A stretch of 64,000 bases of DNA from Ruegeria sp. 6PALISEP08 (GCF_001238295.1 NZ_LGXZ01000002.1:62001-126000), one strand, 5' to 3'. Shown: positions 9,024 to 18,257, numbered from the stretch's first letter. The notes: generated by a model not told the origin, from the letters alone. Numbers and translations: made by a program.

Positions 9024-9065
9024 AAGGGCGCGGATCAAGCCGTGCCCTTCTTCGCTGTGTTGTTT
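9024..9065 (+). terminator. Rho-independent terminator after the mobile-element ORF
   Basis: AAGGGCGCG (9024-9032) pairs with CGTGCCCTT (9041-9049), one G-U pair, 8-nt loop. A T-rich tract follows at 9058-9067. It lies 31 bp downstream of the 110-aa gene. Confidence 0.65.
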
Positions 9066-9279
9066 TTTGCCGCCCTGGCTATTCAGGGTGCTCGTAGTGT
9101 ATAAAGCGGACCTTCGCCGCGGGTTCAACAAAAACGGCCAGTCAATGCTAAATCCCTGGCAATTTGCGTCAGATGACCGGCAAGATCCCGAAGCAGTTGC
9201 TTGTTAAAAACGGGGCAATATAAGGTGACGAAATAAGTGCCCGCGCTGCCTTTTTCTGGGATGATGGACAACGCGGGCC

Positions 9280-9309
9280 ATAGTCTGGTCATGGGACTGC
9301 CCAGACTAT
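9280..9309. repeat. 9-bp perfect inverted repeat
   Basis: ATAGTCTGG (9280-9288) and CCAGACTAT (9301-9309), 12-nt spacer. No T-run follows. It could be a protein or recombinase binding site or an RNA hairpin. Confidence 0.55.
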
Positions 9310-9409
9310 CTGGAAAGTGCGGTTAGGCACGGGGGCAACCAGGCTGGTATTGACACTGAGTGACGCCACTATTGTCCAAATTCGTAACCGACTACTTGAT
9401 CGACGCGAC

Positions 9410-9427
9410 CCTGTCTTAAAAGACAGG
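9410..9427. repeat. 8-bp perfect inverted repeat, operator-like
   Basis: CCTGTCTT (9410-9417) and AAGACAGG (9420-9427) around a 2-nt centre. The short spacer suits a dimeric DNA-binding protein better than a hairpin. Confidence 0.5.
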
Positions 9428-9588
9428 ATGTAAGCTCAAATACTCTTTTACACATCCAGCACGCGATAATTTATATTTTTTCGCGCGCAAAAAACCTTGA
9501 ATTGTTGTAATTTTGATTCAAGTATTCGAATGCTTGGCAAGTTTGAATTACCTCTGTTGCTCTCGCATCTGCCAGATATGTCTGGTTA

Positions 9589-9624
9589 CCTCCTGGCGGC
9601 GCGGTGAGTGGCGTTGCCAGGAGG
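9589..9624. repeat. 9-bp perfect inverted repeat
   Basis: CCTCCTGGC (9589-9597) and GCCAGGAGG (9616-9624), 18-nt spacer. It is GC-rich and would form a stable hairpin in RNA; no T-run follows on either strand. A second short dyad, CCAGA/TCTGG (9572-9585), lies just to its left. Confidence 0.5.
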
Positions 9625-9991
9625 CATTTATCTGCTAAGCGGGTCATTAAATGAGATCTGGTATTGAGTTGGACAATGAAGGCCTGACCCTTTGCGCGTG
9701 TAAGTCAGTATGACCGCATCGCTGTCGTTCACGATATTTGCACGAACGTTTGCACCGAGCGCATAGCGGAAGTGCTCTGTTGCAAAGGTTTGCAAACGCA
9801 GCAAAAGCAAATGAGGGCAAGGGGCGGTCAGGGCCGTTTAAATGTCCTGAATAGCAACCGCTTGATAGCGCATTTTTTGCCTTAATGCTGAGTAATGTAC
9901 GAGAGCGCCAAAGTTTTTGACCAAAACTGACAAGGCGAGGTGTTGCCAAGAAAAAAGTTCGATCAACGGCTTGGCAACGCCCCCTGCCCGA

Positions 9992-11260
9992 TCAGCCATC
10001 CAGAGCACGCCATCCGATATCGCGTCGAAAGAACCCGTCAGACCAATCCACACTGTCAACCATCACATAGGCTCGGTCGCGCGCCTCTTGCAGCGTTTCA
10101 CCGCGCGCGGTGACGTTCAAGACACGCCCGCCGGCGGCCTGCACCTGACCCTCAACAGCCTTGGTGCCAGCGTGAAAGACCATGTTGCTGCTGTCTTCAG
10201 GCAGCGCGTCCAATCCTTTGATGACAGAGCCTTTCTCGTACGCACCCGGATAGCCATTGGCCGCCATCACAACTGTCATCGCATGATCATCGGCCCAATT
10301 GACCCGCATCTCGCCCAGCCGCCCTTCGGCAGCGGCGTGCATCAGATCCATCGCCTGCGCGCCTAGGCGCATCATCAAAACCTGACACTCAGGATCGCCA
10401 AAACGCACATTGTATTCCACCAGGCGTGGCTGTCCGTCCTTGATCATCAACCCCGCATAGAGAACGCCCTGAAACGGTGTACCCCGGCGCTTCATCTCGG
10501 CAATGGTCGGGCGCACGATCTCTTCCATTGCGCGCGCTTCGATCTCTTCGCTCAGCACCGGTGCCGGTGAATACGCCCCCATGCCGCCCGTGTTCAGCCC
10601 GGTGTCGCCTTCACCTACCCGTTTGTGATCTTGTGCGGTGCCGATGGACAGGATGTCTTCCCCATCACACAGAACAAACAGCGAGGCTTCTTCACCTTCC
10701 ATAAATTCCTCGATGACTACCTCAGCGCCCGCACCGCCAAAAGCGCCGCCGAACATGTCGTCAATGGCTTCAAGCGCTGTGCCTTCGTCCATCGCCACGA
10801 TCACGCCCTTGCCTGCGGCCAAACCGTCGGCTTTGACCACAATCGGCGCGCCTTGCTGGCGGATATAGGCCTTGGCGGATTCCGCTTCGGTGAACCGGGC
10901 ATAACCTGCGGTGGGGGCATCAGCCGCGTCGCAGATTTCCTTGGTGAAGCTTTTCGAGGCTTCCAACCGGGCAGCTTCGGCCGACGGTCCAAAAACCAGC
11001 ACACCAGACTCGCGCAGACGGTCGGCCACACCAGCGGCCAATGGTGCCTCGGGGCCAACAATCACAAAATCAATCGCGTTTTCTTCAGCAAAGCTGACGA
11101 CGGCCCCGCCATTCTCGATATTCAAATCCGCACAATCCGCGATCTGAGCGATCCCGGCATTTCCCGGTGCCACGATCAGACGGTCGCATTTGGGGTTTTG
11201 CAACACCGCCCAGGCGAGACTGTGTTCGCGCCCGCCGCTGCCGAGAATGAGGATGTTCAT
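9992..11260 (-). CDS. purD: Phosphoribosylamine-glycine ligase (GAR synthetase)
   Basis: 422 aa, normal for PurD. It starts with [14 protein letters not shown], the family's N-terminal motif (residues 7-14), and has the ATP-grasp segment [13 protein letters not shown] followed by the [10 protein letters not shown] block and [11 protein letters not shown] near the end. It catalyses the second step of de novo purine synthesis, joining glycine to phosphoribosylamine with ATP, in the cytoplasm. ATG 11260 is chosen because the family motif begins there; a longer open frame upstream overlaps xseA and has no family similarity. It is divergent from xseA, with 75 bp between the starts. Confidence 0.95.
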   Translation of the reverse strand: MNILILGSGGREHSLAWAVLQNPKCDRLIVAPGNAGIAQIADCADLNIENGGAVVSFAEENAIDFVIVGPEAPLAAGVADRLRESGVLVFGPSAEAARLEASKSFTKEICDAADAPTAGYARFTEAESAKAYIRQQGAPIVVKADGLAAGKGVIVAMDEGTALEAIDDMFGGAFGGAGAEVVIEEFMEGEEASLFVLCDGEDILSIGTAQDHKRVGEGDTGLNTGGMGAYSPAPVLSEEIEARAMEEIVRPTIAEMKRRGTPFQGVLYAGLMIKDGQPRLVEYNVRFGDPECQVLMMRLGAQAMDLMHAAAEGRLGEMRVNWADDHAMTVVMAANGYPGAYEKGSVIKGLDALPEDSSNMVFHAGTKAVEGQVQAAGGRVLNVTARGETLQEARDRAYVMVDSVDWSDGFFRRDIGWRALDG

Positions 11261-11335
11261 GAATGCGCTCCGATCTGCTTGGCCTTGCCTGCGCGGCGTT
11301 CTAAGCTGGCCCGGCATATGAAACAAGGCGTTGAA

Positions 11336-12820
11336 ATGTCCGACCTGCTTGATGACCCGATTCCGGGCCAAAATACCCCTGAATACACGGTGTCCGAGAT
11401 CTCGGGCGAGGTGAAACGGACACTCGAAGGCTCGTTTGGGCGAATCCGTGTGCGCGGTGAGGTCGGGCGCGTGTTCAAAGCACGCTCGGGCCATCTGTAC
11501 TATGACATCAAAGATGACCGGAACGTTCTGTCCTGCACCACATGGAAAGGACAAATTTCCGGCTTATCCGTGGTGCCGGAGGAAGGGTTAGAGGTCATCG
11601 TCACCGGCCGCCTCACCGCTTTTGGGGCGCAATCGAAGTACAACCTGAATGTCGATGAAGTTTCAGTCGCCGGGCAAGGCGCGCTGATGGCGTTGCTGGA
11701 AAAGCGCAAGAAACAACTTGAGGCCGAGGGCTTGTTTGCGCCCGAGCGAAAGAAGCCCTTGCCCTATCTACCGCAGATCATTGGGGTTGTGACATCTCCT
11801 TCGGGTGCCGTGATCCGCGATATTCTTCACCGTCTGCGGGATCGGTTTCCGCGCAAGGTGCTGATCTGGCCCGTGGCCGTGCAAGGGGCGAACTGCGCAC
11901 CTGAGGTCGCCCGCGCCATTGATGGTTTCAACCAGTTGAGGCCCGGAGGTGCATTGCCGCGTCCAGACCTGATCATCGTGGCGCGTGGCGGTGGGTCCAT
12001 CGAAGATCTCTGGGGCTTTAACGAAGAGGTCGTCGCCCGCGCCGCTGCTACTTCGGACATACCGCTGATCTCGGCCGTCGGGCACGAAACCGATACAACG
12101 CTGATCGACTATGTCTCGGACCGCCGCGCGCCCACGCCCACTGCAGCAGCGGAACTTGCCGTGCCGGTCCGCATGGAACTGCTCGCCTGGACCGGAGAGC
12201 AAGGTGCCCGCCTGTCGCGCGCGGCAACGGATTCAGTTCAACGCCGAACCCAAAGGTTGCGCGATCTGTCCCGCGCCCTGCCGCGCCCGGACACCCTGTT
12301 GAACACCCCACGACAACGCCTTGATTTAATTGCAGATCGCTTAACCCCTGCCTTGACCCGCGGCGTACAAAACCGCCGTCTGCAAGTGGTGGAAATGTCT
12401 GCGCATCTGCGCCCCTCGACCTTGCGCAGTTTGGTAACGACGCGGCAGGAATCGCTGCGCAACCTGTCTTCACGTCTGTCTCTGCGTCCCATTCAACGAG
12501 AAATCAGCCAGCAGCAGCAGAGCCTTGCACGGCTTGGCGATCGTATGAGCACCGCCCAGACCACACGGCTGGATCGCCTTCAACAACTGCTTGAATCGAC
12601 GGACCGCTTGCGTGAAACGCTCAGCTACAAAGCCACTCTGGAACGCGGATATGCCGTCGTCCGCGCGGACGGGGACTTGATCACCACCAAAGCGCAGGCC
12701 GCGAAACACTCGGCGCTTGAGATCGAATTCACAGATGGCATTCTTAGCACCGGAACAGTGGGAAAACCGACACCCAGGAAACCCAAACCGGACGCCCCGG
12801 ATCAAGGATCGTTGTTCTGA
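11336..12820 (+). CDS. xseA: Exodeoxyribonuclease VII large subunit
   Basis: 494 aa. The N-terminal OB-fold region (VSEISGEVKRTLEG, IRVRGEV) is followed by the XseA catalytic core: GVVTSPSGAVIRDILHRLRDRFPR, IIVARGGGSIEDLWGFN and ISAVGHETDTTLIDYVSDRRAPTPTAAAE (read in parts). A long helical C-terminus follows. Together with XseB it degrades single-stranded DNA to oligonucleotides in repair. The start is set at ATG 11336 (AAGGCG upstream); ATG 11318 in the same frame is possible. Divergent purD and downstream GST-like gene are the usual neighbours in this group. Confidence 0.95.
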   Translation: MSDLLDDPIPGQNTPEYTVSEISGEVKRTLEGSFGRIRVRGEVGRVFKARSGHLYYDIKDDRNVLSCTTWKGQISGLSVVPEEGLEVIVTGRLTAFGAQSKYNLNVDEVSVAGQGALMALLEKRKKQLEAEGLFAPERKKPLPYLPQIIGVVTSPSGAVIRDILHRLRDRFPRKVLIWPVAVQGANCAPEVARAIDGFNQLRPGGALPRPDLIIVARGGGSIEDLWGFNEEVVARAAATSDIPLISAVGHETDTTLIDYVSDRRAPTPTAAAELAVPVRMELLAWTGEQGARLSRAATDSVQRRTQRLRDLSRALPRPDTLLNTPRQRLDLIADRLTPALTRGVQNRRLQVVEMSAHLRPSTLRSLVTTRQESLRNLSSRLSLRPIQREISQQQQSLARLGDRMSTAQTTRLDRLQQLLESTDRLRETLSYKATLERGYAVVRADGDLITTKAQAAKHSALEIEFTDGILSTGTVGKPTPRKPKPDAPDQGSLF

Positions 12821-12823
12821 ACC

Positions 12824-13465
12824 ATGCTGACTATCTAGGGCCGCAAAACATCATCGAATGTTCAGGCTCTGATGTGGTGTGTCGGTGAGTTGGGCGTGGA
12901 ATATCACCGTCACGATCTGGGACACAGGTTTGGAGGGTTGGACACCGACGCGTTCCGCCAATTGAACCCAAACAGAACCATCCCGGTCATACAGGACGAC
13001 GACCACCCGCCCCTGTGGGAGACAGGCGCGATCCTGCGCTACCTGGCCAACGCCTACGGGAATCAAGCGTTCTGGCCCCGCGATACGGCACGACAGGCCG
13101 AAGTCGACAAATGGGCGGAATGGGCCAAGATCAATATTGCTATGACGTTTACCGTCCCCGTGTTTTGGCAGGTTGTTCGAACCCCTAAAGCGGAGCAGGA
13201 CCAACACGCAAACAAACACGCCGTGGCTGCATTGGAGCACAAACTGGCCCTTGCCGATGCGCAACTGTCCGAAGGCGCGTTTCTTTGCGGCGCCGACCTG
13301 ACCTTGGCGGACATTCAGCTGGGTCACATCCTTTACCGCTATTACGACATCGACATATCTCGCGCAGAACTGCCGAACCTGCGCCGGTATTACAAGATGC
13401 TGGCGGACAGGCCCGCGTATCAGACCCATGTCATGATCAGCTATGATGAACTGCGCGCGCCGTGA
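12824..13465 (+). pseudogene. Glutathione S-transferase family gene with an in-frame amber codon
   Basis: From ATG 12824 (4 nt after the xseA stop) the frame reads MLTI, then TAG at 12836-12838, then GRKTSSNVQALMWCVGEL and onward to TGA 13463-13465. GST relatives have Trp in this place (IWGRKTS), so TGG to TAG is the simple explanation. The rest is complete: thioredoxin-like half with NPNRTIPVIQDD and WETGAILRYLA, then a helical GST-C half (FLCGADLTLADIQLGHIL). Translation from ATG 12872 would give 197 aa lacking the first beta strand and the glutathione-site region, so it is unlikely to be active. A read-through, suppressor or sequencing error is possible. Confidence 0.75.
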
Positions 13466-13897
13466 TCAAACACCAACCTCAGGCCCGTAGCACACCATTT
13501 CCTCACCTAGTTCTTCGGCCTCATACAACTCCGTCGCCTCCGGATTGCCCTCAAACTGTGCGACAAGGCCGCCACCGGACTGTGTGAAAACCCAGCATTG
13601 AGGGTCGGGCCTGTCTTCGTAGAGAAAACAGATCTGCTCATCCCGCTGATACCAGACGCCTTCCTTGCAGTTGCCATCCAGAAAGGACCAGATAACGCGG
13701 CGGTTCGGCAGGTACCGCTCGACCCCGTACACCTGCCCCTCAAACCCGTAGAACAGAGTTTTGCCCTGCGTGTATTTATCGAATTCCGGGCCAGACAAAG
13801 GGGTCTGGGCCGCAACGGATTGCGCAACAACGCTTGCGAGAATCATCCAGTATCTGAGCATAAGTGCATACTGCCAGAAGCGCTTTACCTGCGCCAT
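13466..13897 (-). CDS. Exported hypothetical protein
   Basis: 143 aa. A signal peptide is evident (hydrophobic MILASVVAQSVAA, predicted cleavage near AAQ-TP). The mature part of about 110 residues is rich in aromatic residues and has three cysteines (GNCKEG, QICFLY, PQCWVF) and a later MVCYG, so it is probably a periplasmic disulfide-containing protein. I do not recognise a characterised family. ATG 13897 has AAGGG three nt upstream; ATG 13861 would give a shorter signal peptide but lacks a ribosome site. It is convergent with the GST pseudogene, the two stops being adjacent. Confidence 0.7.
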   Translation of the reverse strand: MAQVKRFWQYALMLRYWMILASVVAQSVAAQTPLSGPEFDKYTQGKTLFYGFEGQVYGVERYLPNRRVIWSFLDGNCKEGVWYQRDEQICFLYEDRPDPQCWVFTQSGGGLVAQFEGNPEATELYEAEELGEEMVCYGPEVGV

Positions 13898-14000
13898 TCA
13901 CCCTTTGCCTCCGAGGCATCACAATGAACTTAACTTAACGTAAGCGGTTGATTTCAAATCTCACTCCGGCTGAAATCATCTGAAAACTGCAGGGGCCCCT

Positions 14001-14639
14001 ATGATCAATATACTCTTCTGGATCGCTCTTGGCTGCGCGCTCAGCTATCTGCCCCTTACGGCTCGCCCGACATCGCATTTGCGCACAGTATTGAAAACCG
14101 CTTCCGTGGCCACCTTGGCCATTATTGCCCTCGTGCACGGCGGACCTTGGTTACTTGTATTCGCGCTTGTTCTATGTGCGACGGGTGACGCTCTGTTGTC
14201 GCGCGAAACGGATGCCACGTTTATGGTGGGTATTGCCGCCTTTGCCGCCGGGCATCTGGCCTATATCGCGCTGTTCCTGACTTATCCGGCCAGTAACCCC
14301 GGCTTGATCTGGAACGCGCCCGCAATGGTATGGTCTCTGGTCATCCTGGGCATCATCATGGCCACGGTACTTGCGCCCCGCGCCGGTGATCTCAAAGGGC
14401 CCGTTCTGGCCTATATCCCCATCATCCTTGGGATGGGTATCACCGTTCTGGCGCTGCCGGATACGGGCGCTATGCGGTGGGCATTTCCTGCCGCCATCGC
14501 CTTCATCGCGTCCGATCTGATCCTTGCGACCGAAAAGTTCCTGCTGCCACCGAGCCATCCGGCCCTCAAAGCGACACCCTATCTGGTCTGGCCACTGTAC
14601 TGGGGCGCGCAGCTTGGCTTTGTTCTTGCGTTCGCGTGA
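14001..14639 (+). CDS. Lysoplasmalogenase family membrane protein (YhhN)
   Basis: 212 aa with about seven to eight hydrophobic segments. The pattern RPTSHLRTVLKTASVATLA, followed by CATGDALLS and AAFAAGHLAYIALF, is that of the YhhN/TMEM86 family, whose conserved Asp residues are thought to hydrolyse the vinyl-ether bond of lysoplasmalogens; the bacterial role is little known. It lies alone between an exported protein (divergent) and ftsY (same strand, 58 bp downstream). Confidence 0.85.
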   Translation: MINILFWIALGCALSYLPLTARPTSHLRTVLKTASVATLAIIALVHGGPWLLVFALVLCATGDALLSRETDATFMVGIAAFAAGHLAYIALFLTYPASNPGLIWNAPAMVWSLVILGIIMATVLAPRAGDLKGPVLAYIPIILGMGITVLALPDTGAMRWAFPAAIAFIASDLILATEKFLLPPSHPALKATPYLVWPLYWGAQLGFVLAFA

Positions 14640-14697
14640 CCCTTTGCAACTGCCGCAAATCCGCATTAGGTGAAGGGAACACCTGCGGAGACCAAAA

Positions 14698-15837
14698 ATG
14701 GCGTTTTTCTCAAAGCTAAAAGACAAGCTGTTCAAATCCTCCTCTCGTCTGGAAGAGGGATTGGAAGCCATCGTCGAAGATGGCGGCGAGGAAACGGTCG
14801 CGCCCGATCCGGTGATCCCCGAACCTCAGCCTGAACCGCAACCGGTTCCCGAAATTCCGGATCCTGCCCCGGCCCCGCAACCTGTTGAGCCGCCTGCCCC
14901 GATCCCAACCGATCCCACGCCCGTCGCGCCACCGCCGGAGATACCGGAAGCCAAAGGTATCCTGAATCGCCTGTTCAACCGCGGTGGCACCACTGAAATA
15001 CGCCGCACGCTGGATGACGACATGCTGGAGCAGCTCGAAGAGCTGTTGATCGCTTCCGACATGGGCGTTGATACGGCCTTGCGCGTCACTTCGAACATGG
15101 CCGAGGGACGCTTTGGCCGCAAACTTTCGACCCTTGAAATCAAGCAATTGCTGGCGCAAGAGGTTTCCCGCGTGATGGAGCCCGTGGCCAAGCCCCTGCC
15201 GATCTATCCCAATCGCCCGCAGGTGGTGCTGGTCGTTGGCGTCAACGGATCGGGCAAGACCACCACCATCGGCAAGCTGGCCAGCCAGTTCAAAGAAGCC
15301 GGCAAGAAAGTTGTCATCGCCGCCGGTGACACCTTCCGCGCCGCAGCCGTTGAACAATTGCAAGTCTGGGGAGACCGCGCCGGGGTTCCGGTACTGACGG
15401 CGCCCGAAGGCTCGGACCCGGCCAGCCTTGCGTTCGACGCCCTGACCCGAGCACAGGCAGACGGTGCAGATCTGTTGATGATCGACACCGCAGGACGCCT
15501 GCAAAACCGTGCTGACCTGATGGAGGAACTGGCCAAGATCGTTCGTGTCATCCGCAAAGTCGACGAGACAGCACCGCACAACACCTTGCTGGTCCTTGAC
15601 GCCACAACCGGCCAGAACGCGCTGAGCCAGGTGGAAACCTTCCGCAAACTGGCGGACGTCTCGGGCCTGGTCATGACCAAGCTGGACGGTACCGCCAAAG
15701 GCGGCGTGCTGGTCGCGCTGGCAGACAAGTTCGGCCTGCCCATCCACGCGATTGGCGTGGGCGAACAGATTGACGACCTTGCGCCTTTCGACCCCGAAGA
15801 ATTTGCCGCCGCCCTGACCGGTCTGGACAAAGGCTGA
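14698..15837 (+). CDS. ftsY: Signal recognition particle receptor FtsY
   Basis: 379 aa. An acidic, proline-rich N-terminal region (about residues 20-90, with many PEP/PQP repeats) is followed by the four-helix N domain and the SRP-type GTPase: GVNGSGKTTTIGKLA, DTFRAAAVEQL, DTAGRLQN, TKLDGTAKGG. It docks ribosome-SRP complexes at the SecYEG translocon for co-translational insertion. GGAG lies 9 nt upstream of ATG 14698. The repeat/terminator element at 15846-15899 follows the gene. Confidence 0.97.
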   Translation: MAFFSKLKDKLFKSSSRLEEGLEAIVEDGGEETVAPDPVIPEPQPEPQPVPEIPDPAPAPQPVEPPAPIPTDPTPVAPPPEIPEAKGILNRLFNRGGTTEIRRTLDDDMLEQLEELLIASDMGVDTALRVTSNMAEGRFGRKLSTLEIKQLLAQEVSRVMEPVAKPLPIYPNRPQVVLVVGVNGSGKTTTIGKLASQFKEAGKKVVIAAGDTFRAAAVEQLQVWGDRAGVPVLTAPEGSDPASLAFDALTRAQADGADLLMIDTAGRLQNRADLMEELAKIVRVIRKVDETAPHNTLLVLDATTGQNALSQVETFRKLADVSGLVMTKLDGTAKGGVLVALADKFGLPIHAIGVGEQIDDLAPFDPEEFAAALTGLDKG

Positions 15838-15845
15838 TCCGCCCC

Positions 15846-15899
15846 TTCATCTGGCCCAAAATATCCTCGGGGGGTGTGGGGGGCAGACAGCCCCCCACC
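15846..15899 (+). repeat. Intergenic repeat with terminator hairpin, copy 1
   Basis: The block begins TTCATCTGGC, continues with an AAATATC core and a G-run, and ends in the hairpin GTGGGGGG/CCCCCCAC (15876-15883 with 15891-15898). The same order of motifs occurs at 33215-33276. It lies 8 bp after ftsY and may end its transcript. Confidence 0.65.
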
Positions 15900-15927
15900 T
15901 TCTCCACCCTACAAAAGGTTGGCATTT

Positions 15928-16830
15928 TTGAGCAACTGGCTGATCTCACTTGAAGGGACCGAAACAGGCCACCAGCTTGCGCTGGGCTTGGCCCTGATGG
16001 CTGCCTTCCTTCATGCCGTGTTCGGCGCGCTGCAAAAAGGGCGGCATGATCCGTGGCTGTCCCGTGGGGCCATTGATGCCAGTTACTGCATTATGGCCGC
16101 GCCTTTTGCCTTCTTTGTGGTGCCCTGGCCTGAACCGCATATGTGGCCGATTTTTGCATTCGTATGGCTGATCCATATCGCCTACAAGACGCTTCAGGCC
16201 ATGGCATATACCAAAGGCTCTTACACCGTGGTCTATCCAGTGGTGCGCGGCACCGGTCCCCTGTTCACCGTGATCGGCGCTTATCTGTTATTCGGCGAGA
16301 CCTTTACGACAGTACAATGGATGGGCGTCGCAACCCTGCTGGCCGGGATATTCGGCCTGGCCGCGTATAATTTCAGATTTCTGGAAACCAATCGGGATAC
16401 ACTGGGCATCGCGTTGACACTTGCGATCATCACGGGCCTTTTTGTAGCCCTATACACCACCTATGACGCCTATGGCATCCGCGCCACCGCCGACCCGTTC
16501 ACCTTTCTGGCCTGGTTTTTCATGATTGATGGCGCAGCCATGCCCATCTACGCCTTCCTCAGGTGGCGTGCCATGGTCGACCGCCCAGCAGTTGGCCCGC
16601 TGATGGTGCGCGGTCTGGCCGGCGGTCTGATCGCTCCGCTGTCTTTCGGCGCAATCATGCTCGCCACTCGACTGGATAAAGTGGGTGAGGCCGCCGTTCT
16701 GCGCGAAACCTCAACTGTCTTTGCGGCATTGATCGGCTGGCTTGTGCTAAAGGAAACCGTAGGCCCCAGACGCATTGCCCTGATGGCATTGATTGCACTC
16801 GGCGCTGTAATAGTTGAAATGGGCGGGTAA
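15928..16830 (+). CDS. DMT/EamA-family transporter
   Basis: About 300 aa with roughly ten membrane helices arranged as two EamA halves; the first contains YPVVRGTGPLFTVIGAYLLFGE, the usual mark of the drug/metabolite transporter superfamily, and the second ends in FAALIGWLVLKETVGPRR. The substrate is unknown. TTG 15928 (AAAAGG upstream, then SNWLISLEG) is the likeliest start; an ATG at 15874 lies inside the repeat hairpin and is unlikely. The end is 16 nt before yciB, so the two are probably cotranscribed. Confidence 0.8.
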   Translation: MSNWLISLEGTETGHQLALGLALMAAFLHAVFGALQKGRHDPWLSRGAIDASYCIMAAPFAFFVVPWPEPHMWPIFAFVWLIHIAYKTLQAMAYTKGSYTVVYPVVRGTGPLFTVIGAYLLFGETFTTVQWMGVATLLAGIFGLAAYNFRFLETNRDTLGIALTLAIITGLFVALYTTYDAYGIRATADPFTFLAWFFMIDGAAMPIYAFLRWRAMVDRPAVGPLMVRGLAGGLIAPLSFGAIMLATRLDKVGEAAVLRETSTVFAALIGWLVLKETVGPRRIALMALIALGAVIVEMGG

Positions 16831-16846
16831 ACAGCAGGACAATCAG

Positions 16847-17452
16847 ATGACAGGCAAAAAAGACATCAACCCGTTTCTCAAACAGGTGCTGGAACTGGGC
16901 CCTCCGCTGGCCTTCTTCTTCATCTACCTGCGCCTTCGCGACGACAGTTTTCTCGTCGCTGGCACCGAGTATTCCGGCTTTATCGTGGCGACGATCATCT
17001 TTGTTCCGCTGATGCTCGGGGCAATGGCCATCCTGTGGTATCTGACCGGCAAACTCAGCCGAATGCAAATTTTCACGGCCTTCATGGTGATCTTTTTTGG
17101 CGGCCTTACCGCCTGGTTCAATGACGAGCGGTTCTTCAAAATGAAAACCACGCTGGTCTACGGCCTGTTCGCCCTGATCCTGGGGATCGGCCTGATGCAA
17201 AAGAAATCTTATCTGGCTTATGTGCTGGACGAGATGTTGCCGATGCAGCACGAAGGCTGGATGATCCTGACCCGGCGTCTGTGCGCCTGTTTTGCGGTTC
17301 TGGCACTGGCAAACGAACTTGTCTGGCGCACCATGTCGACGGACATGTGGGTCAAGATCGAGACCTTCGGATTTCCTATTGCACTGATGGCCTTCCTGAT
17401 GCTGCAATTCAGCATTTTGCAGCGGTTCATGGACGACCCAGAGAAAAAATAG
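16847..17452 (+). CDS. yciB: Inner-membrane septation protein YciB/IspZ
   Basis: 201 aa with about five membrane helices. KQVLELGPPLAFFFIYLR at the start and the central FMVIFFGGLTAWFNDERFFKMK match the IspZ/YciB family, which helps envelope integrity and septation. Cytoplasmic membrane. ATG 16847 is used (MTGKKDINPF) because family proteins start near this point; an in-frame upstream ATG would overlap the DMT gene. The ftsY-DMT-yciB order is a familiar Rhodobacteraceae arrangement. Confidence 0.92.
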   Translation: MTGKKDINPFLKQVLELGPPLAFFFIYLRLRDDSFLVAGTEYSGFIVATIIFVPLMLGAMAILWYLTGKLSRMQIFTAFMVIFFGGLTAWFNDERFFKMKTTLVYGLFALILGIGLMQKKSYLAYVLDEMLPMQHEGWMILTRRLCACFAVLALANELVWRTMSTDMWVKIETFGFPIALMAFLMLQFSILQRFMDDPEKK

Positions 17453-17525
17453 CTGCCCTTACGTCCGCCAGGTCTGCCAAAACAAACAAAATTCTTGGCT
17501 AATGCGCCCAGCTATGGGAAATTGA

Positions 17526-18236
17526 GTGACCACCCACACACTCACCTTGCCCAAGATCGGTTCATACATGACGGCCTTTCCCAACAGCGGCTTCCTTTCC
17601 GAAGCCTCCGACGGGCTCAGAGACATGCTTTCGGCTCAAGCGACCGAAATTTCCCTGGCCCAAAGCGAAACACTCTTTGAACAAGGCGACGAGGGCGACG
17701 CGCTCTACGCCATATTGGACGGCACGCTGGAAGTGTCGTTTCTGGCCATGAGTGGCCGCAAACTGACCCTGACGCTGATGCGTCCGGGTGAAGTCTTTGG
17801 TGAGATTGCGTTGTTCGACAACGGCCCGCGCACCGCCACCATTGCGGCAGCTGAACCCTCACGCGTGCTGCGTGTGCGCCGCAATGACGTCATGAAACAA
17901 GTCCGGCAACAACCTGATCTTGCAGAGGATTTGATCCGCTTGGCGGGATTGAGGATGCGATGGATGGGATCGCAGTTGAACGAGCAGGTCTTTTTGCCCA
18001 TGCCCATTCGACTGGCCCGCAAGCTGCTGCATCTGTCGGACCTGCAAGACAACCCGTCAGAACGGATCACATTGTCTCAAAGCGAACTGGCCGAGTTCGT
18101 CGGAGCCACGCGTGAAGCCGTGTCCAAAACAATATCAGGTTGGAAGCGTGACAATGTGGTCGAAGCTTCCCGGGGCGGAATATTGATTCAGGACTTCTCA
18201 GCCTTGCGTGAATTGGCCGATTCCGACCTAATTTGA
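17526..18236 (+). CDS. Crp/Fnr-family transcription regulator
   Basis: 236 aa. The N-terminal cyclic-nucleotide-binding fold has LFEQGDEGDALYAILDG and GEVFGEIALFDNGPRTATIAA; the latter is close to the cAMP-binding cassette, although a ligand cannot be proved. A dimerisation helix follows, then a winged HTH (ITLSQSELAEFVGATREAVSKTI). No N-terminal cysteine cluster for an FeS cofactor is present, so it is Crp-like rather than FnrL. GTG 17526 has GGGA 7 nt upstream. A perfect CRP-consensus palindrome lies just after its stop codon (18242-18257). Confidence 0.9.
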   Translation: MTTHTLTLPKIGSYMTAFPNSGFLSEASDGLRDMLSAQATEISLAQSETLFEQGDEGDALYAILDGTLEVSFLAMSGRKLTLTLMRPGEVFGEIALFDNGPRTATIAAAEPSRVLRVRRNDVMKQVRQQPDLAEDLIRLAGLRMRWMGSQLNEQVFLPMPIRLARKLLHLSDLQDNPSERITLSQSELAEFVGATREAVSKTISGWKRDNVVEASRGGILIQDFSALRELADSDLI

Positions 18237-18241
18237 CCTTA

Positions 18242-18257
18242 TGTGACCTGGTTCACA
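18242..18257. promoter_or_regulatory. Perfect CRP-type binding site
   Basis: TGTGA, six bases, TCACA: an exact match to the classical CRP consensus. It sits 5 bp after the Crp-family gene, in a gap between convergent genes, so it cannot serve either flanking coding gene as an upstream promoter site. It would be well placed to drive transcription of the hairpin region at 18291-18387. Confidence 0.65.

Larger units (their letters stand above)
8994..9991. other. Gene-free right flank of the mobile element with inverted repeats
   Basis: 998 bp between the last element gene and the 3' end of purD. I see no convincing gene. It contains a terminator (9024-9049) and three further strong inverted repeats (9280-9309, 9410-9427, 9589-9624), plus the short CCAGA/TCTGG pair at 9572-9585. 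The 9440-9540 part is AT-rich. The second att site of the element should be in this region. Confidence 0.55.

Noticed and set aside
9628..9810. Possible 60-aa gene on the minus strand
   Set aside because: No good ribosome site, no recognised similarity, and it overlaps another equally open frame; composition does not stand out.
3550..9991. Direct-repeat att sites of the serine-recombinase element
   Set aside because: I compared the two flanks by eye and found only matches of 7 bp or less, which occur by chance.
10625..11335. Upstream extension of xseA to 731 aa
   Set aside because: It runs antisense through purD; XseA similarity begins at 11336.
11261..11554. Upstream extension of purD to 520 aa
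   Set aside because: The family's first motif begins at 11260, and the extension overlaps xseA and its control region with no PurD-like sequence.
12872..13465. Functional 197-aa GST starting at ATG 12872
   Set aside because: The GST fold clearly continues upstream to ATG 12824 across the TAG, so this would be an N-terminally truncated protein missing part of the glutathione site.
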